Source: Rhodothermus marinus DSM 4252 (lineage in GTDB: Bacteria; Bacteroidota; Rhodothermia; Rhodothermales; Rhodothermaceae). From it: a stretch of DNA of 64,000 nucleotides. A program made the position numbers and the translations under genes. Each line of letters begins with the position of its first letter. Position 1 is the stretch's first letter. Of this stretch, positions 19,529-28,149 are shown piece by piece. Location: NCBI RefSeq assembly GCF_000024845.1, contig NC_013501.1, positions 1,654,874 through 1,718,873 on the forward strand. The letters run 5' to 3'. Below the pieces are notes generated by a model. That model saw only the letters and a program-made list of their open reading frames with translations. It was not told the DNA's origin and ran no database searches.

Positions 19529-20372
19529 AGACCTTTGTCAGCCGCTCGGCCAGCGGACGAAGGACCTGGTCAGGGTCGAGTAGGTGGGTCGTGTCGGCCA
19601 GGGCGGTTTCGTCGAAGTCCAGCAGCGGGCACGTAGTGGCCTCTTCCGACACCAGCGCCCGCCCTGTGCGCGTGTTGCCTTCTTCGAGCTGGAGGCGCGC
19701 CGCGTCGGTTCGCGCTCTGGCATAGGGCCGGGCCTGTGCCAGCAACGCGGCGGCGGTCTTCCGATCGCCCGCCTGCCAGGCCAGATAGGCCTTCAGCACA
19801 TAGGCCGGCACGCTGCGGAAGTTCATCGCCAGCACCTTGTCGAAAAGCGCAGCGGCTTCCTCGAAACGCCCCTCCAGCAGGGCCACTTCGCCGAGGTGCA
19901 GCACCGGACCGCTGTCTTTGTTCAGCGCCAGCGCCCGCTCGAACGAAGCACGGGCGGCCTCCAGGTCGAACAGGGGACTTTCGGGATAGCACATCTGCAG
20001 GCGACCGAGTTGCATGAAGGCCCGGTTGCTCCGGGGGTGGGCGGCGGCCAGCCGCTGCCAGACCCGGTAGGCGTCCTCCAGGCGCCCCAGCTCCAGATAG
20101 GTGTTGCCCAGGTAGTAGAGTGCGTTTTCGTGCAGACTGTCGAGCGCCAGCGCCTGTCGGTACAGTTCGACGGCGGCTTCCAGTTCGCCACTCAGGCGCC
20201 GCTGCGTGGCCTCACGATACAGCTTCCAGAACTGCACCACGCGGGCCCGTTCGGCCTCGGACGCGTCGGTCGACTCCTGCGAGGCCGTGCGGGAGGCGCA
20301 TCCGGTCAGCAGCAATAGCCCAAGCAGTCCGCCGACGAGCAGGTGTTTCAGTATGAGTCCTGCGCGTTTCAT
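19515..20372 (-). CDS. TPR-repeat lipoprotein
   Basis: The start is the ATG at 20372, because the lipoprotein signal [15 protein letters not shown]...LLTGC (acylated C25) begins there. The ATG also overlaps the stop of the upstream ASPIC gene as ATGA, giving translational coupling. The 285-residue product holds about five TPR units ([22 protein letters not shown] and similar) over residues 60-220. Such lipoproteins act as scaffolds on the outer face of the inner membrane or in the outer membrane. Its place as third gene after the cytochrome and ASPIC genes suggests it helps assemble or anchor that complex. Confidence 0.85.
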   Translation of the reverse strand: MKRAGLILKHLLVGGLLGLLLLTGCASRTASQESTDASEAERARVVQFWKLYREATQRRLSGELEAAVELYRQALALDSLHENALYYLGNTYLELGRLEDAYRVWQRLAAAHPRSNRAFMQLGRLQMCYPESPLFDLEAARASFERALALNKDSGPVLHLGEVALLEGRFEEAAALFDKVLAMNFRSVPAYVLKAYLAWQAGDRKTAAALLAQARPYARARTDAARLQLEEGNTRTGRALVSEEATTCPLLDFDETALADTTHLLDPDQVLRPLAERLTKVFTKP

Positions 20373-22150
20373 GTGCCCACGTCTTCGACGATACGTACGA
20401 TCTGCCGGGCCGGTACGTCGGTAAGCACCTGACGGCGGCCGTTGCACGGCCAGATAACCTCGACCGTATCGACGCGGGTGACCTTTCCCAGTCCGAAGTG
20501 GGCCACGGGGCTGTTCTGCGACAGGTAGGTGCTCTGCGCACCGATCTGGCGTACCTGCACCTGTCCGCCCGCCACCACGCGCACCCGTGCCCCCAGTGCC
20601 ATCCGGTTGCAGGAACGGCTTTCGAGCGCCACCTCCAGCCAGCTGTTCCGGTTGCCCCCTTCGTTGCGGAGCAACACGCCCCGGCCGCCGTGATTCACCA
20701 CGAAAATGTCCACATCGCCATCGTTGTCGTAGTCGCCAAAAGCCGCCCCGCGCCCCACATAGAGCGAATCGAAGAAGCTGCCGCTGACGGCCGACACGTC
20801 GTAGAACCCGTCGCTGCCACGATTCCAGAAAAGCAGGTCCTTCTGGGGTACAAGCAGGTGCGGGCGGTCGCGCTGCTGGAGCGTGCTGCCATTCGTCACA
20901 AACAGGTCAAGCCGCCCGTCGTTGTCGTAGTCGAAAAACGAAGTCCCCCATCCCACGTAGTCGAGCGAAATCTGCCCGAGCCCGTACATGTCGGCCTCGT
21001 CACGAAACAGCAACTTGCCCTGCTCCCGCAAGAGGTTCGTATAGAGCGCGTTTTCCTGGGCCACCCAGTGCGTCAGGAACAGATCCAGGTCGGTGTCGCC
21101 GTCCCAGTCGCCCACGGCAATGCCCATCGAACTCCGGTAATCGGCCACCAGCGCGGGATAGCTCAGGTCTTCGAAGGTGCCATCGCCCCGGTTGCGGAAG
21201 AAGGTGTTGTCCGAGACGTCGTTGGCCACGTAGAGGTCGAGCCAGCCGTCCTCGTCCAGATCCGCCCAGGCCGCGCTGAGCCCTTTGCCTTCGGGGTCAG
21301 CCACGCCGGCCCGGACGGCGATTTCGGTGAAGGTGCCGTCGCCGTTGTTGCGATAGAACAGGTTGCGCTCGGGCTCGAAGGTCGAGGGATTGATGCCCGG
21401 CGGATTTTCGATGTCGAAGCCCAGCGCCGAGGGATCGTTGCTGACGGGCACGTAGCGGACGTAGCCGGTGATGTAGAGGTCGAGGTCGCCGTCGTTGTCG
21501 TAGTCGCCCCAGGAGGCGCCCGTCCAGAAACCCTGCGGCCCGGCCAGTCCGGCCCTGCGGGTTACGTCGGTGAAGGTGCCGTCGCCGTTGTTGTGATAGA
21601 GCATGTTCTGTCCGAAGGCGGTCACCACCAGGTCAGGCCAGCCGTCGTTGTCGTAGTCGCCCCAGGCCGCGCCCATACCCCATCCACAGAAGCCCACCCC
21701 GGCCGCCTCGGTCACATCGGTGAAGGTGCCGTCGCCGTTGTTGTGGAACAGGCGGTTGCAGGTACCGGCCCGGCGCCCTTCTTCAGGCGTCATCGAAAGC
21801 GGGCCGATCGTACTGACCACGTAGAGGTCGAGCCAGCCATCCCGGTCGTAGTCGCCCCAGGCTGCCCCCGAGCCCATGTCTTCCGGGATCTGGCTTGTGC
21901 GCCGGCCTGCAAAGTGGCGAAAGCGAATGCCGGCCGCCTCCGTCACATCCGCGAACGTCACGCGGGGATAGTCCGGCGGGAGCGTCCGCTCCAGGCGGGC
22001 CACCACCCCTTCGACCTGTTCGCCCGGGCGGTACGGCGCTTCGTCCGTGTCGGTCATGCTCCAGACCAGCACGCCGCCGCCCAGGCTACCGACCAGCGCC
22101 ACTCCCAGCGCCCACAGCGCCTGGCGCTTTCTTCGCGAAAGTCGTCCCAT
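20369..22150 (-). CDS. CRTAC1-type FG-GAP/ASPIC-UnbV protein
   Basis: This 593-residue protein has one N-terminal membrane anchor (residues about 12-31) and an extracytoplasmic beta-propeller of about seven FG-GAP/VCBS blades. Each blade carries a calcium loop such as WGDYDRDGWLDLYV or FGDYDNDGDVDIFVV. A C-terminal ASPIC/UnbV domain follows (GARVRVVAGGQVQVRQIGAQSTYLS, VAHFGLGK). The family resembles cartilage acidic protein 1, and its bacterial role is not settled. The gene sits 5 bp after the multihaem cytochrome gene and 4 bp into the TPR lipoprotein gene, so the three are almost certainly one transcript. Confidence 0.88.
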   Translation of the reverse strand: MGRLSRRKRQALWALGVALVGSLGGGVLVWSMTDTDEAPYRPGEQVEGVVARLERTLPPDYPRVTFADVTEAAGIRFRHFAGRRTSQIPEDMGSGAAWGDYDRDGWLDLYVVSTIGPLSMTPEEGRRAGTCNRLFHNNGDGTFTDVTEAAGVGFCGWGMGAAWGDYDNDGWPDLVVTAFGQNMLYHNNGDGTFTDVTRRAGLAGPQGFWTGASWGDYDNDGDLDLYITGYVRYVPVSNDPSALGFDIENPPGINPSTFEPERNLFYRNNGDGTFTEIAVRAGVADPEGKGLSAAWADLDEDGWLDLYVANDVSDNTFFRNRGDGTFEDLSYPALVADYRSSMGIAVGDWDGDTDLDLFLTHWVAQENALYTNLLREQGKLLFRDEADMYGLGQISLDYVGWGTSFFDYDNDGRLDLFVTNGSTLQQRDRPHLLVPQKDLLFWNRGSDGFYDVSAVSGSFFDSLYVGRGAAFGDYDNDGDVDIFVVNHGGRGVLLRNEGGNRNSWLEVALESRSCNRMALGARVRVVAGGQVQVRQIGAQSTYLSQNSPVAHFGLGKVTRVDTVEVIWPCNGRRQVLTDVPARQIVRIVEDVGT

Positions 22151-22155
22151 CGTGC

Positions 22156-24147
22156 TTACATCACCTGAATCACCGTGGAATCGGCCGACAGCTCCGTCAC
22201 CGGTGCGGTCAGCGTGGTGTCGGGGAACAGGAAGTTGAGCAGGAACTGGTTCACCTTGCGGTAGCAGAGTCGGGCCTTCACGTGCAGGCGACGGGCGTCG
22301 CGCGGCACGGTGAACGTGTAGCGGGCCTGATCGGCATAGCCCGGAAACATGGCGCGCTTGTAGCGCACGCCCACCATCTCCCAGAGGTTGTGCCGGTCGA
22401 TCAGGTTGCCGTAGCGGTCCACCGGCTCCGCCTTGAAGACGAAGGAACCGGGCTCGATGAAGTAGCGGTCGTCGAGCCGTCCGCTGGCGAACACCTCCCG
22501 ACCCTGCTCGTCGGTCACCACAAACTCGACCCAGGCCTGAATGATGTCCAGCGGCCCGGTGGGGAAGTCGTGCCCGGCCTTGTTGTTCAGCATGGCCACC
22601 TCGACGGTGACCGTTTCACCGGGACGGGCACGTTCCGGGGCCAGCACCTGGATGGGAATGACCGACCCGTTGCGCCACTTGTCGGCAATCTCCGGCACTT
22701 CGATCTCGCCCCGGAGCCATTTTTCGACGAGCCGTGCATGTTCTTTGCCGCCCGGCAGCTCCAGGTGGGCCGGGATGAACTGATTGGCTCCCAGGAAGCG
22801 ATGGCTGCGGTGTTTGCCGTCGTCGGGCGAGCGGTTGTAGTCGAGCGCATCGCCACGAGCCGGATCGAACGAATCGACCAGCGGCATGTGGCACTCCCGG
22901 CATTCGATCGTCTTCGCGGGATCGCCCGGATGATTCCAGCGGCTCTTGCGCCAGTTGTCGTACTGGTTCTGGAGCTGCACCCAGCCCACGTTGTTGATCT
23001 CCTCATCCACGAACTGCTTGTGGCAGGCGCCACAGAACTCCGGGCTCTTGAACATGCGGCGGCTCAGGCTCGAAACGTGGTGCTTCGGATAGGAGCGAAT
23101 CAGGAAGTTGCTGATCAGTACACCGAGACCGCTCGTGTCGCGCTCGAACAGATAGGGTTCCGGCGCATGGATCACGTAGTCCGCATTGCCCCGCACGTCC
23201 ACTTCCTGGATCGCATGGCAGGTCACGCACGAGACGCCCTCATGCAGCCCCACAGGATTGGTCAGGTCGTCGCGAAACAGGTTCTTCGCAGCGCTGAAGA
23301 GCGAGATCGGGTCGTGGCAACCGCCACAGTAGCGGGTCGATTCGGCCCCGTTCTGCGTGCCCATCACATGCTGTACCCGACGAAACAGCGGATCGGCCGC
23401 CGAATAGCGGTGCGCGCTGGGCAGCCATTCTTCGTAGATCTGCTCGTGGCAGCCCGAGCGCCCGCACGAAGCCGACCCACCCAGCATCTCGGCCGGAATG
23501 GCCTTGTTGTTCTCGGTGCGGGCCAGACTCGGCGCGAAAGGACGGTCGGGGCCATAGAGGTAGCTGTAGTCCGGCGGAAAATCGACATAGCGGGCCGGCG
23601 CCCGGTAGACATAGGCCAGCCCTACCACCACGACGAACAGCCCCAGCGTCAACGCCGTCACCGCCGTCGAAAAATGTCGCTGCGCCACCAGCACCGGACG
23701 GATCGCCTCGCGCTTGCGGGCGCGATGGTCGCGCACCATGATCCAGACCACGTGCGGCACCACCGTGGCGATCAGCGCGAACGTGGACCAGAGGTGCACC
23801 CGGCTCCAGCCGTAGTGGATACGCGTGCCCCAGAGCGCCTGTACCGTCAGCACCAGTCCCGACACGATGGCCACCAGCGTGGCGACCATCCCCACATAGC
23901 CGAGCACCACGATGTGATTCCACGGCATGCGCCGGTAAATCCACCAGTGCCGCACCTGGTACCACAGGTAAGGGAGCAGAAACACCAATCCCCCTGCGGT
24001 GTGAAGCAGCACGATGAACTGACTGGGCACGCTGAACGGTAGCAGGTAAATGCCCAGCCCGCTCAGCGTTTCAAACAGCAGCAGGCCGCCCACAAACCAC
24101 AGCAGGCGGTGCCGCCACTCTCGGACACGAGGATGATCGGGCTGCAT
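22156..24147 (-). CDS. Membrane cytochrome b/multihaem cytochrome c fusion (cytochrome c554-like)
   Basis: The ATG at 24147 is preferred over a TTG at 24180 further upstream. The 663-residue protein has a membrane part with about five helices (15-36, 42-62, 78-100, 116-137, 160-180). Histidines at H49, H67, H118 and H132 could ligate b-type haem. A large extracytoplasmic domain follows with four CxxCH sites (C274, C307, C372, C416) and one CX4CH site (C228-H234) in SASCGRSGCHEQIYEEW, where cytochrome c554-like proteins usually have CxxCH. A C-terminal beta domain lies from about residue 480. It probably passes electrons between quinone and periplasmic acceptors or donors. It heads the operon with the ASPIC and TPR genes. 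Confidence 0.85.
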   Translation of the reverse strand: MQPDHPRVREWRHRLLWFVGGLLLFETLSGLGIYLLPFSVPSQFIVLLHTAGGLVFLLPYLWYQVRHWWIYRRMPWNHIVVLGYVGMVATLVAIVSGLVLTVQALWGTRIHYGWSRVHLWSTFALIATVVPHVVWIMVRDHRARKREAIRPVLVAQRHFSTAVTALTLGLFVVVVGLAYVYRAPARYVDFPPDYSYLYGPDRPFAPSLARTENNKAIPAEMLGGSASCGRSGCHEQIYEEWLPSAHRYSAADPLFRRVQHVMGTQNGAESTRYCGGCHDPISLFSAAKNLFRDDLTNPVGLHEGVSCVTCHAIQEVDVRGNADYVIHAPEPYLFERDTSGLGVLISNFLIRSYPKHHVSSLSRRMFKSPEFCGACHKQFVDEEINNVGWVQLQNQYDNWRKSRWNHPGDPAKTIECRECHMPLVDSFDPARGDALDYNRSPDDGKHRSHRFLGANQFIPAHLELPGGKEHARLVEKWLRGEIEVPEIADKWRNGSVIPIQVLAPERARPGETVTVEVAMLNNKAGHDFPTGPLDIIQAWVEFVVTDEQGREVFASGRLDDRYFIEPGSFVFKAEPVDRYGNLIDRHNLWEMVGVRYKRAMFPGYADQARYTFTVPRDARRLHVKARLCYRKVNQFLLNFLFPDTTLTAPVTELSADSTVIQVM

Positions 24148-24179
24148 GGCGCCGGGCCTGTTTTTTGGATGAAAGCACA

Positions 24180-24208
24180 AAAATACATTTAATCATCCTT
24201 TGTCTTAA
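24180..24208 (-). promoter_or_regulatory. Possible sigma70-type promoter of the cytochrome operon
   Basis: On the reverse strand TTAAGA (24208-24203) and TATTTT (24185-24180) are spaced by exactly 17 bases, 33 bp upstream of the cytochrome start, in an AT-rich pocket. Each box matches consensus at four of six positions. TATTTTTG also matches the TAnnTTTG -7 element described for Bacteroidota, although no -33 TTTG element was seen. Tentative. Confidence 0.35.
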
Positions 24209-24346
24209 ATTGAAGGTAACAGCCTGCTCCACCCATGTCAAGGGCTTGTCGCGTCTCCACGGCGCAGGTGTAACCCGGCTGTACTGTTTTCGTAAAGCCA
24301 GGGTGTCGTTTCCGGGTCATTTTCTGTGAAAAACTCTTGAGCCCTC

Positions 24347-25471
24347 ATGAAACGTGTGCTCTTGGTGCTGGCCGGGCTGGCCGTAATGGCCGTGGTGATC
24401 CTGCTGTTGCTTTCTTCCGACAACGGCCAGGCGGCCGAAACGCTACCCACCGTTACGGTTACGCGCGGTGACATTGTGGACAGAGCGCTGGCGGTCGGGA
24501 CCATCGAGCCCCGGGTCGAGATCAGCGTCAAGTCTCAGGTGGCCGGTGTGGTGCGGCGGCTGTTCGTGGACGCGGGCGACTATGTGGAAGCGGGCACGCC
24601 GCTGCTGGAAATTCAGCCCAACCCCACCCCTCAGGAACTGATCGACGCCGAGCGCCGGATCGAACTGCGCCAGCTCGAGGTGGACAACCTGCGCCGGGAG
24701 TTCGAGCGGCAGCAGCAGCTCTTCGATCGCCGGCTGATCTCCGAACAGGAGTACGAACGGGCCCGCCGTGCCTACGAGGAGGCCCGCCTGCAGCTTCAGG
24801 CCGCCCGCGAGCAACTGGCGCTGCTGCGGGAAGGTCGGGTGCAGACCGAGTCGGGCCGCTTCGAAACGGTCGTTCGCGCTCCCATCAGCGGCTACGTGCT
24901 GGAGAAGATGATCGAAGTGGGCGATCCGGTCGTGCCGCTCACCTCCTATCAGGAGGGCACCGTGCTGATGACGATGGCCGACATGAACGATCTGGTCTTC
25001 CGGGGTACCGTGGACGAAATCGACGTGGGACGCCTTCAGGAAGGCATGACGGCGCAGATCAAGATCGGGGCCCTGCCGCAGGCGCAGGTGACCGGCCGCC
25101 TTTCGAAAATCTGGCTCAAGGCGAAAAAAGAGGAAAACGCGACTGTCTTCCCGGTGGAGATCGAGATCGTCGAGGCGGTCATGCGCGACCCGCGCGATCC
25201 GGAGGCGCCGCCCCGACCGCTGGTGCTCCGGGCCGGCTATTCGGCCAATGCCGAGATCATCATCGAAAAGCGCGAAAACGTCCTGCTCATTCCGGAGCGC
25301 GTCGTCACCTACAGCGGCGATACGGCCCGCGTGACGGTGGTCCATCCGGACGGCACGACCGAGGAGCGGATCATCCAGACCGGGCTCAGCGACGCGCTGC
25401 ACGTGGAGGTCGTCTCGGGCCTGGAGGAAGGCATGAAGGTGCAGGAAAAACCCCTGCCACAGATTCAGTAA
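24347..25471 (+). CDS. MacA-like periplasmic adaptor (HlyD/RND-type membrane fusion protein)
   Basis: This 374-residue protein has one N-terminal membrane anchor (residues 4-24), then a lipoyl/barrel-sandwich segment (VKSQVAGVVRRLFVDAGDYVEAGTPL) and a helical hairpin (about 90-155, with EFERQQQLFDRRLISEQEYERA). The second lipoyl half (VRAPISGYVLEKMIEVGDPV) and beta-barrel domains follow. This is the MacA/HlyD architecture that bridges inner-membrane ABC permeases to an outer-membrane channel. It is followed 6 bp later by two MacB-type permease genes, so the three probably form one efflux or surface-export machine. No TolC-like gene is in view. Confidence 0.9.
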   Translation: MKRVLLVLAGLAVMAVVILLLLSSDNGQAAETLPTVTVTRGDIVDRALAVGTIEPRVEISVKSQVAGVVRRLFVDAGDYVEAGTPLLEIQPNPTPQELIDAERRIELRQLEVDNLRREFERQQQLFDRRLISEQEYERARRAYEEARLQLQAAREQLALLREGRVQTESGRFETVVRAPISGYVLEKMIEVGDPVVPLTSYQEGTVLMTMADMNDLVFRGTVDEIDVGRLQEGMTAQIKIGALPQAQVTGRLSKIWLKAKKEENATVFPVEIEIVEAVMRDPRDPEAPPRPLVLRAGYSANAEIIIEKRENVLLIPERVVTYSGDTARVTVVHPDGTTEERIIQTGLSDALHVEVVSGLEEGMKVQEKPLPQIQ

Positions 25472-25477
25472 CGGGCC

Positions 25478-26710
25478 ATGCGCTGGCTGACCACGCTGGA
25501 GCAGTTTCTGCACGACCTGAAGGCCCAGCGGCTGCGCACGACGCTGACGATCCTGGGCATCACCTGGGGGACGGTGGCCGTCGTGGTGCTGCTGGCCTTC
25601 GGCGTGGGCTTCGAACGCCAGACGCGCAAGAACATGCACGGCATGGGCGATGGCATCGTGGTGCTTTTCGGCGGCCGGACCACCCGGCCGTTTCAGGGCT
25701 ACCCGGACGGCCGACCCGTTCGTCTCCGGGAAGAAGACGCCCGGCTGCTCCAGCGCGAGATTCCGGCCATCGAAGCCATCAGCCCCGAGTATATCAACCG
25801 TCAGACGCCCGTCCGGCGCGGCCGTGCCGTCACCAACCCCGCCATTACAGGCGTCTATCCCGTCTACGGTCGCCTGCGCAATATCATCCCGGAGCCGGGC
25901 GGACGCTTTCTGAACGAGCAGGACCTGAAGCTGCGCCGCCGGGTGGTCGTACTCGGCGATCAGATCAAAAAGCTACTGTTCGGCGACGAAGAAGCCGTCG
26001 GGCAACAGGTCTACATCGGTCAGACGCCGTTTCTGGTCGTCGGCGTCATGCAGCCCAAAATCCAGAACAGCTCCTACTATGCCCGCGACGCCGATCGCAT
26101 CTTCATCCCGGCCTCGACTTTCCGCGTCCTCTTCGGCGACCGCTACGTGAACAACCTGGTCTACCGCCCCGTCGATCCGGACCTCAGCGATCGGGTCAAA
26201 CGGGCGGTTTACGTCACGCTGGGACGCCGCTACCGCTTCGATCCCGCCGATGAAGACGCCCTGGGCATCTGGGACACGAACGAAATGGATCGCTTCGTCA
26301 AGTACTTCTTCCTGGGCTTCAACCTGTTCATGGGCCTGATCGGCAGTTTCACGCTGACCGTGGGCGGCATCGGCGTGGCCAACATCATGTACGTCGTGGT
26401 GCAGGAACGCACCCGGGAGATCGGCATCAAGCGGGCGGTCGGTGCCCGCCGCCGGGACATCCTCGGCCCGTTCTTTCTGGAGACCTTTCTGATCGTGGCG
26501 GTCGGAGCCCTGCTGGGCTTTCTCATCGCCTACGGCATCATTCAGGTAGCCGGCGCCCTGCCGCTTCAGGAGGAGATCGGCCGCCCCGAGCTGTCTCCGA
26601 TGGTCGCCACGGTCACCGTGGGGCTGTTGCTGCTGATCGCCCTGCTGGCCGGCTATTTTCCGGCCCGTCGCGCCGCCCTGCTCGACCCTGTGGAATGCCT
26701 CCGGAGCTGA
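25478..26710 (+). CDS. MacB-type ABC transporter permease (FtsX domain)
   Basis: This 410-residue protein has an N-terminal helix (about 22-42), a periplasmic MacB core domain (about 45-275) and three C-terminal membrane helices (about 283-306, 336-360, 372-395). Conserved FtsX-type segments include VGGIGVANIMYVVVQERTREIGIKRAVGARR, the coupling region that docks on the ATPase, and GYFPARRAALLDPVE at the end. Unlike E. coli MacB there is no fused ATP-binding domain. It is followed 6 bp later by a similar permease, suggesting a heterodimer from a tandem duplication. Confidence 0.9.
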   Translation: MRWLTTLEQFLHDLKAQRLRTTLTILGITWGTVAVVVLLAFGVGFERQTRKNMHGMGDGIVVLFGGRTTRPFQGYPDGRPVRLREEDARLLQREIPAIEAISPEYINRQTPVRRGRAVTNPAITGVYPVYGRLRNIIPEPGGRFLNEQDLKLRRRVVVLGDQIKKLLFGDEEAVGQQVYIGQTPFLVVGVMQPKIQNSSYYARDADRIFIPASTFRVLFGDRYVNNLVYRPVDPDLSDRVKRAVYVTLGRRYRFDPADEDALGIWDTNEMDRFVKYFFLGFNLFMGLIGSFTLTVGGIGVANIMYVVVQERTREIGIKRAVGARRRDILGPFFLETFLIVAVGALLGFLIAYGIIQVAGALPLQEEIGRPELSPMVATVTVGLLLLIALLAGYFPARRAALLDPVECLRS

Positions 26711-26716
26711 CGCGCC

Positions 26717-27961
26717 ATGTGGAAGATCCTGCTCCAGGAATTCTGGCACGACCTGAAGGTGCAGCGGCTGCGCGCCTTCCTGACCATGTTCGCCATCACG
26801 TGGGGAACGCTCTCGGTGGTGCTGCTGCTGGCCTTCGGCGAAGGACTGGGCCGCACGCTGCTCAACGGCCTGCTGAATGCCGGCGACCGCATTTTCATGA
26901 TCTACGACGGCGAGACGAGCAAGACTTTCGAGGGCCTGCCCCGGGGCCGCCGCATCCGCCTGGTGCGTGAAGACCTGGATCTGCTGCTCCGCGCCATTCC
27001 GGAGCTGGAGTCAGGGAGCGTCTCCTACGGACGCTGGGGCACCGTGCTCGAAGTCGGCGACGTGCGCACCACCACCTACATGGAAGGCGTCGATCCGTCC
27101 TTTGAGGCACTGCGCCGCACCTATCCGGTCCGGGGCGGTCGATTTCTGAACGAACAGGACGTGCGGCGCAAGCGACGCGTGGTGTTCCTGGGCGACGAAC
27201 TGGCCCGCCGACTTTTCGGCGACCGGGATCCGGTGGGCCAGACCGTGAAAATCGACGGTCTGCCCTTCACCGTCGTGGGCGTCATGCAATCGAAGCTGCA
27301 GACGTCCATGAACAACGGTCCCGACGCCCTGCGGGCCATCATCCCGTCCACCACGTTCGAGACCATCTACGGCTTTCGCTACGTCGACCACCTGCTGGTG
27401 CGGCCGCGCAGCGTGCACGAGGCCGAACGGGCCAAACGAGAGATCTACCGGGTGCTCGGCCGCCGCTACCGGTTCGATCCCGCCGACGAGCGGGCGCTGA
27501 CGGTCTGGGACTTCATCGAGGAGGCCCGCCTGCTCCACCGCATCGCCCTGGGCATCCAGATCTTTCTGGGGCTGGTGGGCGGCCTGACGCTCCTGCTGGC
27601 CGGCGTGGGCGTGGCCAACATCATGTACGTGTCGGTGCGCGAGCGCACGCGCGAGTTTGGCATCAAGCGAGCGCTGGGGGCGCGTCGGGGCACGATTCAA
27701 CTGCAGGTGATCTTCGAGGCGTTGCTGATCGCGTTCACAGGCGGTGCGGTCGGCCTGTCCGTCTCCTGGCTGCTCGTCGAAGCCGTACGCCATATCCCGA
27801 ACAAAGAGGGCGCGCTGGAATTTCTGGCTAACCCGGTGCTCTCCCCGCCCATCGCCTTGCTGACCGTTGCCCTGCTGACGCTGATCGGTCTGGCCGCGGG
27901 ATTCTTCCCGGCCCGCCGCGCCGCCCTAGTCGATCCCGTTGAGGCGCTTCGCTACGAATAA
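26717..27961 (+). CDS. MacB-type ABC transporter permease (paralogue of previous gene)
   Basis: This 414-residue protein has the same layout as the preceding gene, with many shared segments (LHDLKAQRLRT versus WHDLKVQRLRA; VLGRRYRFDPADE in both; ANIMYV.VRERTRE.GIKRALGARR; FFPARRAALVDPVEALR). It lacks an ATP-binding domain. Together with its partner it should form the membrane channel of a tripartite ABC system, with energy supplied by an ATPase encoded outside this operon. It ends 86 bp before the glnA promoter boxes; no terminator hairpin is evident between them. Confidence 0.9.
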   Translation: MWKILLQEFWHDLKVQRLRAFLTMFAITWGTLSVVLLLAFGEGLGRTLLNGLLNAGDRIFMIYDGETSKTFEGLPRGRRIRLVREDLDLLLRAIPELESGSVSYGRWGTVLEVGDVRTTTYMEGVDPSFEALRRTYPVRGGRFLNEQDVRRKRRVVFLGDELARRLFGDRDPVGQTVKIDGLPFTVVGVMQSKLQTSMNNGPDALRAIIPSTTFETIYGFRYVDHLLVRPRSVHEAERAKREIYRVLGRRYRFDPADERALTVWDFIEEARLLHRIALGIQIFLGLVGGLTLLLAGVGVANIMYVSVRERTREFGIKRALGARRGTIQLQVIFEALLIAFTGGAVGLSVSWLLVEAVRHIPNKEGALEFLANPVLSPPIALLTVALLTLIGLAAGFFPARRAALVDPVEALRYE

Positions 27962-28047
27962 CCCTCTTTTCGTTTAAACAACGATCTCGTTTTCCTTTCT
28001 TTTTGAGGCAACTCGATCTTTTCCCTTTAAAAATTACATAAAGCCTG

Positions 28048-28076
28048 TTGACATCTAAATAAATCCGGTCTATATT
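28048..28076 (+). promoter_or_regulatory. Consensus-like sigma70 promoter upstream of glnA
   Basis: A perfect TTGACA at 28048-28053 is separated by 17 bases from TATATT at 28071-28076, about 73 bp upstream of the glnA ATG. It lies in an AT-rich block (27962-28140) that contrasts with the surrounding GC-rich genes. This is the clearest promoter in the window and implies strong, housekeeping-type expression. I saw no NtrC-like or GlnR-like repeats next to it. Confidence 0.7.
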
Positions 28077-28149
28077 CCCGAAGGTCTTACTAAGTAAGCC
28101 GAATTCTCTTTTAACCCGACATTCTTAAAACCAAACCTGGAGCGTACGT

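Noticed and set aside
21895-24042. 715-codon forward frame
   Set aside because: It is antisense to the cytochrome and ASPIC genes, with His/Arg-rich nonsense composition and no recognisable motif.
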